64,000 nucleotides of DNA from Deltaproteobacteria bacterium (GCA_016935365.1 JAFGRB010000058.1:35850-99849), one strand, 5' to 3'. Positions 1 to 8,666 are shown, counted from the stretch's first letter. Numbers and translations are program-made. Notes: generated by a model not told the origin, from the letters alone.

Positions 1-1
1 G

Positions 2-358
2 GAGCAGATCGCCCAGCGCATGAAGAAGGCCATGTCGCTTCGCGAGGGAGCCGGCCGGGCCAAGATCACGGTCCACATGGGCACCTGCGGGATCTCGGCC
101 GGCGCCAGGAAGATCGTCAGCGCGGTGATGCACTGCCTGGAGGAGTCCGGCGCCCAGGACGTGATCGTCACCACCTCGGGCTGCGCGGGTCTGTGCAGCC
201 GGGAGCCGATGATGACGGTCGAGCTCTCGGGCCAGGCTCCGGTCAAGTACGTCGATTTGGACGAGGCCAAGGTCAAGCGCGTGTTCGACGAGCACGTCAT
301 CGGCGGAGTGATCGTGGCCGAATTCGCCCTGGCCAGGGGCAGCGAGCAGACGCTATGA
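2..358 (+). CDS. hndB: HndB-like (2Fe-2S) thioredoxin-fold subunit, 5' partial
   Basis: Small subunit of an NADH-dependent hydrogenase or bifurcating complex, carrying a thioredoxin-like [2Fe-2S] cluster. The visible protein has the four expected cysteines in two pairs (HMGTCGISAG, and GCAGLC followed by EPM), as in HndB of NADP-reducing hydrogenases. The track begins at an internal ATG (20). The frame is open to the left edge and the residues before that Met (EQIAQR) fit the usual helical N-terminus of the family, so the true start is probably outside the window. Its stop overlaps the ATG of the NuoF-like gene (ATGA), which indicates translational coupling. It should hand electrons to or from the neighbouring NuoF-like flavoprotein. 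Confidence 0.85.
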   Translation, partial: EQIAQRMKKAMSLREGAGRAKITVHMGTCGISAGARKIVSAVMHCLEESGAQDVIVTTSGCAGLCSREPMMTVELSGQAPVKYVDLDEAKVKRVFDEHVIGGVIVAEFALARGSEQTL

Positions 359-2148
359 AGTCCCATCGCGCGCATGTGATGCTGTGTGCAGGGACCGGCT
401 GTGTCTCGAACGGATCCTTCGAGGTCAAGGCGGCGCTCGAGAAGGAGCTCGCCGAGCGAGACCTGCAGGACGAGATCGCGGTCGTCATGACAGGCTGCAA
501 CGGCTTCTGCGCCCAGGGCCCGGTCATGGTGGTCCAGCCTGGAGAGGTCTTCTACCAGCTCCTGGGTACGAAGGACATCCCCCATCTGGTCGAGGAGCAC
601 TTTCTGAAAGGCCGGCCGGTCGAGAGGCTCATGTACCGGCCGCCGGTAGATAAGATCCCTGTGCCAAGGATGAGCGACATCGGCTTCTTCAAGAAGCAGC
701 GCCTGATCGCTCTGCGCAACCGGGGGCTGATCGATCCCGAAAAGATCGACGAGTACATCGCCCGCGGTGGATACCAGGGCCTGAGCAAGGCGCTCACCGA
801 GATGACCCCCGAGTCGATCGTCGAAGAGGTGACGAAATCGGGGCTGCGGGGCCGCGGGGGGGCGGGTTTTCCCACCGGCCGCAAGTGGGCCTCGGCCGCC
901 AAGCACGCCAGCGACGAGAAGTACATCATCTGCAACGCCGACGAGGGCGACCCGGGCGCCTTCATGGACCGGAGCATCATCGAGGGCGATCCGCACGCGG
1001 TCATCGAGGGCATGACCATCGCGGGCCGGGCGGTGGGCGCGCACGCGGGCTGGGTCTATATCCGGACGGAGTACCCGATCGCCATGGAGCGCCTCAACCT
1101 GGCCATCTCCCAGGCGCGGGACTACGGCCTGCTGGGCGCGGACATCCTCGGGTCCGGCTTCGACTTCGACATCCATGTCTTCCGGGGCGCGGGCGCGTTC
1201 GTCTGCGGTGAATCCAGCGCACTTCGGGCCTCCATCCAGGGGGATCCGCCCGAGCCGTCCGCCAAGCACATCCACGCGACGGAGCGGGGGCTCTTCCAGA
1301 AACCGACCGTGCTCAACAACGTCGAGACCCTGGCCAACGTGCCCGAGATCATCCTCCGGGGGGGGGAGTGGTTCGCCGGCATCGGTACGGAGGGCAGCAA
1401 GGGCACGAAGGTCTTCGCCCTGGTCGGCAACGTCAACAACACCGGGCTGGTCGAAGTGCCCATGGGCACCACGTTGCGGGAGATCATCTTCGACATCGGC
1501 GGGGGCATGGAGAAGGGCAAGGAGTTCAAGGCGGTCCAGACCGGGGGGCCGTCGGGCGGCTGCATCCCAGCCTCGCTTCTGGACCTGCCCGTCGATTTCG
1601 ACCGCCTCACCGAGGTCGGCTCCATGATGGGCTCCGGAGGCATGATCGTCATGGACGAGGACACCTGCATGGTCGACGTCGCCAGGTACTTCCTGGACTT
1701 CCTGCGCGACGAGTCCTGCGGCAAGTGCACCGCCTGCCGGGAGGGCGTGGATGCGATGTACCAGATCGTCAGCCGCATCTGCAACGGGCATGGCTGCGAG
1801 GGCGACATCGAGCTGCTCGAGGACCTGGGAGAGACGATCAAGGACACCGCGCTGTGCGGCCTGGGCACGAGCGCACCAAATCCCGTCCTGAGCACGATCG
1901 CGTACTTCCGGCAGGAGTATGAGACGCACATCTCCGAGCGTCGCTGCCCGGCCGGGGTCTGCAAGGCGCTCATCACCTACTCGATCGACGCCGAGAAGTG
2001 CAACGGCTGCACGCTATGCGCCAAGAACTGCCCCGAGAACGCGATCTCGGGCGACAAGAAGGAAGTCCACACGATCGATCAGAGCAAGTGCATCAAGTGC
2101 GGGATCTGCCGCGACGTCTGCAGGCGAGAGGCGGTGCTCGTTCAATGA
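355..2148 (+). CDS. nuoF: NuoF/HndC-like NADH-binding flavoprotein subunit
   Basis: FMN- and NADH-binding diaphorase subunit of a bifurcating hydrogenase/dehydrogenase, 597 aa from the ATG at 355 (overlaps the upstream stop; the longer track ORF is not needed). Domains in order: thioredoxin-like [2Fe-2S] (C11, C16, C48, C52); the FMN/NADH domain with GLRGRGGAGFPTGRKW and DEGDPGAF; an SLBB region; the [4Fe-4S] motif ESCGKCTACREG with a later Cys; and a C-terminal 2x[4Fe-4S] ferredoxin (CNGCTLCAKNCP, CIKCGICRDVC). This is the HndC/HydB architecture rather than respiratory NuoF, which lacks both ends. The usual CGEETAL/CGESTAL segment reads CGESSAL. The following stretch (GDPPEPSAKHIH) lacks the common PRxKPP sequence, so cofactor preference may differ. 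Confidence 0.93.
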   Translation: MKSHRAHVMLCAGTGCVSNGSFEVKAALEKELAERDLQDEIAVVMTGCNGFCAQGPVMVVQPGEVFYQLLGTKDIPHLVEEHFLKGRPVERLMYRPPVDKIPVPRMSDIGFFKKQRLIALRNRGLIDPEKIDEYIARGGYQGLSKALTEMTPESIVEEVTKSGLRGRGGAGFPTGRKWASAAKHASDEKYIICNADEGDPGAFMDRSIIEGDPHAVIEGMTIAGRAVGAHAGWVYIRTEYPIAMERLNLAISQARDYGLLGADILGSGFDFDIHVFRGAGAFVCGESSALRASIQGDPPEPSAKHIHATERGLFQKPTVLNNVETLANVPEIILRGGEWFAGIGTEGSKGTKVFALVGNVNNTGLVEVPMGTTLREIIFDIGGGMEKGKEFKAVQTGGPSGGCIPASLLDLPVDFDRLTEVGSMMGSGGMIVMDEDTCMVDVARYFLDFLRDESCGKCTACREGVDAMYQIVSRICNGHGCEGDIELLEDLGETIKDTALCGLGTSAPNPVLSTIAYFRQEYETHISERRCPAGVCKALITYSIDAEKCNGCTLCAKNCPENAISGDKKEVHTIDQSKCIKCGICRDVCRREAVLVQ

Positions 2149-2528
2149 GGCTCGAGGAAGTGCAGCGCATCCTGGAAGCCAGGCCAGCCTGGACCGTGAG
2201 GCTCCCGAGGAACGGCGAGCGCGAGGTGGTCTCGTGCCTGGCCACCGATCTGATGAGCGACGCCCTGACCACGACGGGCGAGGGCTCGCTGCTGCTGACC
2301 GGCCTGACGAACTCGCAGGTGATCCGCACTGCCGGGATCGTGGACCTGGCCGCGATCTGCTTCGTCCGGGGCAAGTCGCCCCAGCCCGAGACGGTCGAGC
2401 TGGCGGAGAAGATGGGCGTCCGGCTGCTGGTCACGGATCTGTCCATGTTCGAGGCCTGCGGCCGGCTTTACGAGAAGGGACTGCGAGCAGCCGTTGGAGA
2501 TGAGGGCGATTGTCGGACGAGAGAGTAA
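2145..2528 (+). CDS. DRTGG-domain protein (first copy)
   Basis: A 127-aa cytosolic protein that is essentially one DRTGG-type domain (LATDLMSD... FVRGK... LLVTDLSMFEACGRL). The domain is of uncertain biochemical role and is known next to CBS and hydrogenase regulatory genes. The ATG at 2145 overlaps the upstream TGA, so the long in-frame upstream extension in the track is a shadow of nuoF. A related copy lies at 3427-3774, and the two flank the CBS-ATPase gene. Similar DRTGG/PHP/ATPase cassettes occur in [FeFe]-hydrogenase (hyd/hnd) operons of anaerobes, so a role in regulation or assembly of the redox complex is inferred. No catalytic residues are visible. Confidence 0.75.
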   Translation: MRLEEVQRILEARPAWTVRLPRNGEREVVSCLATDLMSDALTTTGEGSLLLTGLTNSQVIRTAGIVDLAAICFVRGKSPQPETVELAEKMGVRLLVTDLSMFEACGRLYEKGLRAAVGDEGDCRTRE

Positions 2529-3430
2529 CCAAGCTGCAGGAGCTCGTCTACGAGCTCCGGGTCGGCGAGATCATGCACGAGGACGTGATCAGCGTGTCAC
2601 CGGAAACCCCCATGAGCGAGCTGCGCGAGATCCTGCGCATCAACCGCATCTCGGGCACGCCGGTGATGAGAGACGGCAGCCTGGTCGGGATGATCAGCAT
2701 CGAGGACTTCATCCGCTGGCTGGTGAAAAGCGACGGGGACTGCCGGGTGGAGGCGAAGATGACCCGGGACGTCAGGACGGTCTTCGCCGACGAGCCCCTC
2801 ATCCAGGCGGTCAACAAGCTGGAGCGCTTCGGCTTCGGCCGCCTGCCCGTCCTGGACCGAAAGAGCGGCAAGCTGGCGGGGGTGCTGACCAAGGGAGACA
2901 TCATCGAGGGCCTGCTGAAGAAACTCGAGATCGACTACCACGAGGCCGAGATGATGGGCGCGCGCTCGAGCCACGTCTTCGAGGACATCATCGCCGACTC
3001 GAGCGCGCTGCTGTTCGAGTACCAGGTGCCGGGCAAGGACTTCACCCGGGCCGGCGCCTGCGCGAGCGGCCTGAAGACCACGCTCAGGCGGCTTGGCATC
3101 CACCCGCAGACGGCGCGCCGGGCCGCGATCGCGTGCTACGAGGCCGAGATGAACCTGATCGTCCACACCGACGGCGGGCGGATAGAGGCGCGGGTGGACG
3201 GGCGCGCGATCCGCATCCAGGCGCTCGACGAGGGACCGGGGATCGAGGACGTGGCGCGCGCCATGCAGCCCGGCTACTCGACCGCCCCGGACTGGGTGCG
3301 GGAGCTCGGATTCGGCGCCGGCATGGGCCTGGTGAACATCGACAAGTGCGCGGACCGGATGGAGATCGACTCCACCACCGGCAAGGGGACGAGGATCGAG
3401 GTGGAGATCTTGCTGGAGACAGAGCCATGA
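2510..3430 (+). CDS. CBS-pair protein fused to an anti-sigma-type HATPase domain
   Basis: A 306-aa protein starting at TTG 2510, with a good upstream purine-rich site (GGAGATGAGG), and overlapping the previous gene by 19 bp. Residues about 15-135 form a tandem CBS pair (MHEDVISVSP, GTPVMRDGSLVGMISIEDF, GRLPVLDRKSGKLAGVLTKGD) expected to bind adenine nucleotides. Residues about 160-306 look like an RsbW/RsbT-family ATPase: a conserved Asn in the helix is not obvious, but DEGPGIEDV and GFGAGMGLVN match the G1 and G2 ATP-binding motifs. The fusion suggests an energy-charge sensor joined to a switch kinase or ATPase. It lies inside the hydrogenase operon between two DRTGG genes. Target unknown. 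Confidence 0.82.
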   Translation: MSDERVTKLQELVYELRVGEIMHEDVISVSPETPMSELREILRINRISGTPVMRDGSLVGMISIEDFIRWLVKSDGDCRVEAKMTRDVRTVFADEPLIQAVNKLERFGFGRLPVLDRKSGKLAGVLTKGDIIEGLLKKLEIDYHEAEMMGARSSHVFEDIIADSSALLFEYQVPGKDFTRAGACASGLKTTLRRLGIHPQTARRAAIACYEAEMNLIVHTDGGRIEARVDGRAIRIQALDEGPGIEDVARAMQPGYSTAPDWVRELGFGAGMGLVNIDKCADRMEIDSTTGKGTRIEVEILLETEP

Positions 3431-3774
3431 CCCTGGCGGAGATCATAGACCGGCTGGGCCTGCAGGTCAGAGCCGGAGATGCGGCCCTCCGACGAGATGT
3501 CGAGCGCGGCTACGCGAGCGACCTGATGAGCGACGTGATCGCCAACGGGCTCGAGGGCGATCTATGGATCACCCTGCAGACTCACCAGAACACGGTCGCG
3601 GTCGCGAGCATGAAGGGGCTGGCGGGCATCGTGCTCGTCAACAGCCGCGAGCCCGAGCCGGACACGCTGGAGAAGGCCAGGCGGGAGTCGATCCCGCTGC
3701 TGGTCAGCGAGCTGCCGGCCTTCGAGCTGATCGGGCGCTTGCACGGCTTGGGCTTGACGGGACTGAGAGCGTGA
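3427..3774 (+). CDS. DRTGG-domain protein (second copy)
   Basis: A 115-aa single-domain protein clearly related to the gene at 2145, sharing the YASDLMSDVIANGLEGDLWIT and LLVSELPAFELIGRL type segments at equivalent positions. The ATG at 3427 overlaps the CBS-ATPase stop, and its own stop overlaps the GTG start of the PHP gene, so it is translationally coupled on both sides. Function unknown. The family is associated with hydrogenase and acetate-metabolism operons and may be a small ligand-sensing fold. Two diverged copies in one operon suggest a heterodimer or two different partners (inference). Confidence 0.75.
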   Translation: MTLAEIIDRLGLQVRAGDAALRRDVERGYASDLMSDVIANGLEGDLWITLQTHQNTVAVASMKGLAGIVLVNSREPEPDTLEKARRESIPLLVSELPAFELIGRLHGLGLTGLRA

Positions 3775-4487
3775 GGAGCCTGTGTGCCGATCTGCACATC
3801 CATACCTGCCTTTCGCCCTGTGCAGAAAGGGAGATGTCGCCCTTGCAGATCGTCAGGCGAGCGCTGGAGAGGGACCTGGACTTGATCGCCATCTGTGACC
3901 ACAACTCGGCAGAGAACGTACAGGCGGTCCGCCGGGCCGCCGCGGGCACTTGCCTGGGCGTGATCGGCGGGATGGAGATCACGACCCGGGAGGAGATCCA
4001 CATGCTGGGCCTCTTCGGCCGGGACCGGGATCTCCTGTCCGTCCAGCAGCTCGTCCACGAGAAGCTGCCGGGCGAGAACGAGCCCGAGTTTTTCGGCGAG
4101 CAGCTGGTCATGAACGAGCGGGACGAGGTCGTGGGCTGCCAGACCGCCCTGCTGATCGGCGCGACGGAGCTGGGGCTCGAGGAGGCGGTGGCCTGCATCC
4201 ACGCGCAGGGCGGTCTCGCCATCGCGGCCCACATCGATAGGCCCAGCTTCAGCCTCCGGAGCCAGATCGGCTTCGTGCCGGACGACCTGGACCTGGACGC
4301 GCTGGAGGTCTGGGAGCCGGATGCGGAGGACCTGCCGGAAGACATGGCCGTGCTCCGATCGTCGGATGCGCACCGCCTGGACGAGATCGGCAGCCGCCGG
4401 ACCCTGCTCGAGATGGAGTCGGCGACCTTCGAGGAGCTCGGGATGGCCTTGAAGGGCATGCACGGCAGGCGGGTGGTGAGCCGATGA
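3771..4487 (+). CDS. PHP-domain metal-dependent phosphoesterase
   Basis: A 238-aa protein of the PHP superfamily. The metal-binding motifs are visible in order: DLHIHTCLSPC (HxH) at the N-terminus, ICDHNS, a conserved Glu/His region (GGMEITTREEIHMLGLF), AAHIDRPSFS and SSDAHRL near the C-terminus. Such proteins are predicted phosphoesterases using a trinuclear metal site; the substrate here is unknown. The GTG at 3771 overlaps the upstream TGA, and the 69-codon upstream extension in the track is a frame shadow. PHP genes next to a GHKL ATPase and DRTGG genes are a recurring cassette in anaerobic hydrogenase operons, which favours a regulatory or repair role for the redox complex. Confidence 0.82.
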   Translation: MRSLCADLHIHTCLSPCAEREMSPLQIVRRALERDLDLIAICDHNSAENVQAVRRAAAGTCLGVIGGMEITTREEIHMLGLFGRDRDLLSVQQLVHEKLPGENEPEFFGEQLVMNERDEVVGCQTALLIGATELGLEEAVACIHAQGGLAIAAHIDRPSFSLRSQIGFVPDDLDLDALEVWEPDAEDLPEDMAVLRSSDAHRLDEIGSRRTLLEMESATFEELGMALKGMHGRRVVSR

Positions 4488-4500
4488 GAGAGGACGCCGC

Positions 4501-4959
4501 GTGGAAGACCTGTCTCTGCACCTGCTCGATCTCGCGGAGAACTCGATCCGCTCGCAAGCGACCCGGATCGAGATCTCGCTGGTGGAGGAAATGGAGCGCG
4601 ATCTGCTGACAGTCCGCGTGAAGGACAACGGCAAGGGCATGGACCTGGACGCCGCGGGCCGGGCGGTCGACCCCTTCTTCTCGACCAAGCCCGGCAAGAA
4701 AGTCGGGCTGGGCCTGGCGCTGCTGGCGCAGGCGGCCCGGGAGGCCGAGGGCGCGCTCGAGGTCGTCTCGAAGCCGGGCCAGGGGACCGAGGTGAAGGCG
4801 ACCTTCCGTCACAGCCACCCCGATCGAAAGCCGCTGGGAGACATCGCGGCGACCATCGAGGTCCTGGTGGCCGGTAATCCGGAAATCGATTTCGTGTTCG
4901 AACACAGGAAGGGCGGGGAGCACACCCGCCTGGACACGAGGGAAATGACCCGATCATGA
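4501..4959 (+). CDS. GHKL-type ATP-binding protein (histidine-kinase-like ATPase)
   Basis: A 152-aa stand-alone HATPase_c domain: an N-box-like LAENSIRSQA, the G1 box DNGKGMD, PFFSTKPGKKVGLGLALL as G2, and GTEVKATF near the end. No HisKA dimerisation or phospho-acceptor region is present, so it is not a complete sensor kinase and may act as an anti-sigma-like switch or ATPase. Start GTG 4501 is chosen because GAGAGAGGA lies just upstream; the ATG at 4484 is in another frame. The stop overlaps the start of the next gene by ATGA. It follows the PHP gene, as in other anaerobe hydrogenase cassettes. Confidence 0.75.
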   Translation: MEDLSLHLLDLAENSIRSQATRIEISLVEEMERDLLTVRVKDNGKGMDLDAAGRAVDPFFSTKPGKKVGLGLALLAQAAREAEGALEVVSKPGQGTEVKATFRHSHPDRKPLGDIAATIEVLVAGNPEIDFVFEHRKGGEHTRLDTREMTRS

Positions 4960-7900
4960 TCAAGATGCAAATCGACGGACAGGAAGTCAGCGCACAGCCC
5001 GACAGCACCGTGCTCGAGGCCTGCCGCAGCGCGGGCATCCAGATCCCCACGCTCTGCTACCACAAGTCGCTCTCGCCGTACGGAGCCTGCCGGCTGTGTC
5101 TGGTCGAGATCGAGGAGCGTGGGCGTCCCCGCATCCGGGCCTCGTGCGTCTACCCGGTCGAGGAAGGCCTGGTGGTCCACACGAACACGGACAAGGTGCG
5201 CCACCACCGACGGATGATGGCCGAGCTGCTGCTGGCGCGCTGCCCGGGCTCGGCCGCGATCCGCCAGATCGCAGCCGATCTCGGGGTGGAGGAGGCGCGA
5301 TTCCCGCAGAAGGACGAGGACTGCATCCTGTGCGGCCTGTGCGTCCGGGTCTGCGAGGAGAAGATGGGGATCGGCGCGGTGGACTTCTCGGCCCGGGGAA
5401 GCGAGAGGAAGGTCGGGCCGGCCTACGATCGGAAGTCCCCGGTCTGCATGGCATGCGGCGCCTGCGAGTCGATCTGCCCCATGGAGAAGAAGCTGCCCGA
5501 GGCCGTGTCCAGCCGGGCCGTGCGGCCCTCGCTGGCGGGCTTCGACGCGGGGCTCACGCGCCGTTCCTCCATCTACATCCCCTTCCAGCAGGCCGTGCCG
5601 AACGTGCCGGTCATCGATCGGGATACCTGCGCCCACTTCCTCACCGGCGGCGGCTGCAAGACCTGCCTGGACTTCTGCGAGGCCGGCGCGATCGACTTCG
5701 GCCAGCAGGACGAGCAGCTGGCGCTCGACGTGGGGGCGGTGATCGTCTCGCCCGGCTTCGAGCTCTTCGACCACGCCCTGCGATCCGAGTATGGCTTCGG
5801 GCTCTACCCCAACGTCATCAGCAGCCTGCAGCTCGAGCGCGTGCTCTCGGCCAGCGGGCCCTACCGGGGCCATCTGCAGCGGCCGGTAGACGGCAAGGTG
5901 CCGGACAGGATGGCCTTCATCCAGTGCGTGGGCTCTCGCGAGGCGGACGCGAACTTCTGCTCCTCGGTCTGCTGCATGTACGCGGTCAAGCACGCCCTGA
6001 TGGCCAGAGAGCACTGCCCGGATCTGGCCTGCACGATCTTCTACATGGACATGCGCGCGTTCGGGAAGGGCTTCGACGCTTACTATCAGCGGGCCGTCGA
6101 CGACGGAGTGCGCTTCGTCCGCGCCCGCCCGGCCAACGTGCAGGAGGTGGGAGAGGGGAAGAACCTCCTGATCCGCTATCAGGACGAGAGCGGCGAGTTC
6201 CGCTCGGAGGAGTTCGATCTCGTCATCCTCTCGTGCGGGATGCGGCCGTCCGAGGACAACGGCATGCTGGCCGAGCGCCTGGGCATCGGGCTCGACGAGC
6301 GGGGCTTCTGCAGGACCGAGGCCTTCGATCCGATGAGGACCAGCCGGCCGGGCGTCTTCGTCTGCGGCGCCTTCTCGGAGCCCAAGGACATCCCGGAGAC
6401 GGTCATCCAGGCCAGCGGCGCCGCGGCCAAGTCGATGGCCCTGCTTGCGGAAGCGCGGGGCACCATGGTCTCGCCGAAGGCCTATCCGCCGGAGAGAGAC
6501 GTGACCGGTGAGGAGCCCCGGATCGGTGTCTTCGTGTGCCACTGCGGCCGCAACATCGGCAGCGTGGTCAACGTCCCCGAGGTGGTCGCGTACGCCGAGG
6601 AGCTCCCGGACGTCGTCTACGCCACCGATAACCTCTTCACCTGCTCGCAGGACACCCAGGAGCTCATCAAGAAGGTCATCGCCGACGAGAAGCTCAACCG
6701 GGTCGTGGTGGCCTCGTGCACCCCGCGGACCCACGAGCCGCTCTTCCGGGACACGGTCCGGGAAGCGGGGCTCAACCGCTATCTCTTCGAGATGGCCAAC
6801 ATCCGCGATCAGTGCTCCTGGGTCCACATGCACGAGCCGCAGGCGGCGACGAGCAAGGCCAAGGACCTGGTGCGGATGGCGATCGCCAAGGCGAGGCTCC
6901 TCGAGCCGCTGCAGGAGCGCAGCATGTCCCCCAACCACGAGGCGCTGGTGATCGGCGGGGGCGTCGCCGGCATGTCGGCCGCCATCGGCCTCGCGGACCA
7001 GGGCTTCCAGGTCCATCTGGTGGAGCGCGAGCCGGAGCTCGGTGGCCACGCGCGCCACGTCCATTTCCTGCCGCGCGGGGAGGAGCCCAAGGCCTTTCTG
7101 GCCGAGCGGATAGACCGGGTCACGTCCCACCCCCGCATCAAGCTCTACCTCGGATCCGTGCTGAAGTCGGTGGAGGGCTTCGTGGGCAGGTTCACGAGCA
7201 CCATCGTGACGAACGGTACGCAACATGGAATCGAGCACGGCGTGGTGATCGTGGCCACCGGCGCAGGCATGCTCGAGACCGAGGAGTACCTGTACGGAAA
7301 GGACGAGCGGGTCATAAGCCAGGTCGCCTTCGAGAGCGAGCTGGCCGCAGGCGAGTGCGAGCTCGACAACGTGGTCATGATCCAGTGCGTCGGCTCGCGC
7401 GACGACGAGCGGCCGTACTGCAGCCGGCTGTGCTGCAACCACGCCATCCGGAACGCGCTCAAGCTCAAGGAGCTCAAGCCGCAGGCGAACGTCTTCGTCC
7501 TCTACCGGGACGTGCGCGCCTACGGCTTCCGCGAGCAGCTCTACACCCTGGCCCGGGAGAAGGGCGTGCGCTTCATCCGCTACGAGCCGGAGCGCAAGCC
7601 GGAGGTCTCCCAGGCCGGCGAGAAGCTGCGGGTCGAGGTCGACGATCCGATCCTGCAGTCGAGGCTGGCCATCGACTGCGATCGGCTGGTGCTCTCGCTG
7701 GCGGTCGTGCCCCGGGAGGATACCGAGAATCTGGCCAAGATGCTCAAGGTGCCGATCAACCAGGAGAAGTTCTACCTGGAGGCCCACATGAAGCTCAGGC
7801 CGGTGGACTTCGCATCCGAGGGCATCTTTCTGTGCGGCCTGGCGCACTCGCCCAAGGATCTCAGCGAGACGGTGGCCCAGGCCATGGGCGCGGCGGGCCG

Positions 7901-8195
7901 AGCCTCGACGATTCTGGCCAACGAGGAGCTGCCGCTGGAGTCCGCGATCTCCGAGGTCGTGGACGCGAACTGCGACGGCTGCGCGTACTGCATCGATCCC
8001 TGTCCATACGATGCGCTGACGCTCCTGGAGTACAAGCGCAAGGGCGAGATCAAGAAGACGGTCCAGACGAACGAGGCGCTGTGCAAGGGCTGTGGCGTCT
8101 GCCAGGCGACCTGTCCCAAGCAGGGCATCTTCGTGCGGAGCTTCAAGCTGGATCAGCTCAACGCGATGGTCGAGGCAGCCCTGGAGATGGGCTGA
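4956..8195 (+). CDS. HdrA-like flavoprotein with N-terminal NuoG/HydA-type ferredoxin module
   Basis: A 1,079-aa electron-transfer subunit. Residues 1-75 form a [2Fe-2S] domain (C34, C45, C48, C64). Two [4Fe-4S] motifs follow (C123/126/129/133 and C164/167/170/174), as in NuoG or [FeFe]-hydrogenase N-termini, but the His-ligated cluster motif between them is missing. The rest is HdrA-like: an HdrA first half with QCVGSRE and CCMYAVKHA but no glycine-rich FAD motif at its start, then the CHCGRNIGS and CTPRTHEPLF segments, a Rossmann motif GGGVAGMSAA near residue 663, and a C-terminal 2x[4Fe-4S] ferredoxin (CDGCAYCIDPCP, CKGCGVCQATCP). It probably links the HndB/NuoF module to the Hdr/Mvh module in flavin-based bifurcation. 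Only the second half keeps a clear dinucleotide-binding motif. Confidence 0.88.
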   Translation: MIKMQIDGQEVSAQPDSTVLEACRSAGIQIPTLCYHKSLSPYGACRLCLVEIEERGRPRIRASCVYPVEEGLVVHTNTDKVRHHRRMMAELLLARCPGSAAIRQIAADLGVEEARFPQKDEDCILCGLCVRVCEEKMGIGAVDFSARGSERKVGPAYDRKSPVCMACGACESICPMEKKLPEAVSSRAVRPSLAGFDAGLTRRSSIYIPFQQAVPNVPVIDRDTCAHFLTGGGCKTCLDFCEAGAIDFGQQDEQLALDVGAVIVSPGFELFDHALRSEYGFGLYPNVISSLQLERVLSASGPYRGHLQRPVDGKVPDRMAFIQCVGSREADANFCSSVCCMYAVKHALMAREHCPDLACTIFYMDMRAFGKGFDAYYQRAVDDGVRFVRARPANVQEVGEGKNLLIRYQDESGEFRSEEFDLVILSCGMRPSEDNGMLAERLGIGLDERGFCRTEAFDPMRTSRPGVFVCGAFSEPKDIPETVIQASGAAAKSMALLAEARGTMVSPKAYPPERDVTGEEPRIGVFVCHCGRNIGSVVNVPEVVAYAEELPDVVYATDNLFTCSQDTQELIKKVIADEKLNRVVVASCTPRTHEPLFRDTVREAGLNRYLFEMANIRDQCSWVHMHEPQAATSKAKDLVRMAIAKARLLEPLQERSMSPNHEALVIGGGVAGMSAAIGLADQGFQVHLVEREPELGGHARHVHFLPRGEEPKAFLAERIDRVTSHPRIKLYLGSVLKSVEGFVGRFTSTIVTNGTQHGIEHGVVIVATGAGMLETEEYLYGKDERVISQVAFESELAAGECELDNVVMIQCVGSRDDERPYCSRLCCNHAIRNALKLKELKPQANVFVLYRDVRAYGFREQLYTLAREKGVRFIRYEPERKPEVSQAGEKLRVEVDDPILQSRLAIDCDRLVLSLAVVPREDTENLAKMLKVPINQEKFYLEAHMKLRPVDFASEGIFLCGLAHSPKDLSETVAQAMGAAGRASTILANEELPLESAISEVVDANCDGCAYCIDPCPYDALTLLEYKRKGEIKKTVQTNEALCKGCGVCQATCPKQGIFVRSFKLDQLNAMVEAALEMG

Positions 8196-8217
8196 GCGCG
8201 GCCGAGGAGAGACGGAG

Positions 8218-8631
8218 ATGTCGGAAGAAGAATTCGAACCCACGATCATCGCGTTCTGCTGCAACTGGTGCTCCTACGCCGGAGCGGATCTGGCGGGCAC
8301 GTCCCGGATCCAGTACCCGCCTAACGTTAGGAACATCCGGGTCATGTGCTCGGGCATGGTGCACCCCAACATGGTGATCGAGGCCCTGACCAAGGGCGCC
8401 GACGGCGTGATCATCTGCGGATGCCATCCGGGAGACTGCCATTACATCGAGGGCAACCTCAGGGCGGAGAAGCGAGCCGAGGCCATCGATCTGATGCTGG
8501 AGGACTTTGGGCTCGAGCCCGAGCGCTTTCGGCTGGAGTGGGTCTCGGCCTCGGAAGGACCTCGCTTCGCCGAGGTGATGAAGGACGTGGTGGAGTCGAT
8601 CCGCGAGCTGGGACCCAGCCCGTACCGTTGA
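8218..8631 (+). CDS. mvhD: MvhD-type [2Fe-2S] electron-transfer subunit (first copy)
   Basis: A 137-aa MvhD/FlpD-family protein that carries electrons between a hydrogenase or dehydrogenase and HdrA. Conserved cysteines are visible: FCCNWCSYAGADLAG near the N-terminus (C14, C15, C18), VMCSG in the middle and CGCHPGDCHY. ATG 8218 has a GGAGAGACGGAG region upstream; the longer track ORF extends back into hdrA and is not real. It follows the HdrA fusion by 22 bp. All cysteines are encoded as Cys, with no TGA, although archaeal homologues (VhuD) can carry selenocysteine at this motif. A second copy is at 13551. Confidence 0.92.
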   Translation: MSEEEFEPTIIAFCCNWCSYAGADLAGTSRIQYPPNVRNIRVMCSGMVHPNMVIEALTKGADGVIICGCHPGDCHYIEGNLRAEKRAEAIDLMLEDFGLEPERFRLEWVSASEGPRFAEVMKDVVESIRELGPSPYR

Positions 8632-8666
8632 TCAGAGCGGGAACAAGGAGTGGCAAGGAGGATCTC

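Noticed and set aside
4809-8264. 1,151-aa minus-strand ORF
   Set aside because: Antisense shadow of the HdrA fusion; composition rich in Arg, His, Leu and Asp with no motifs.
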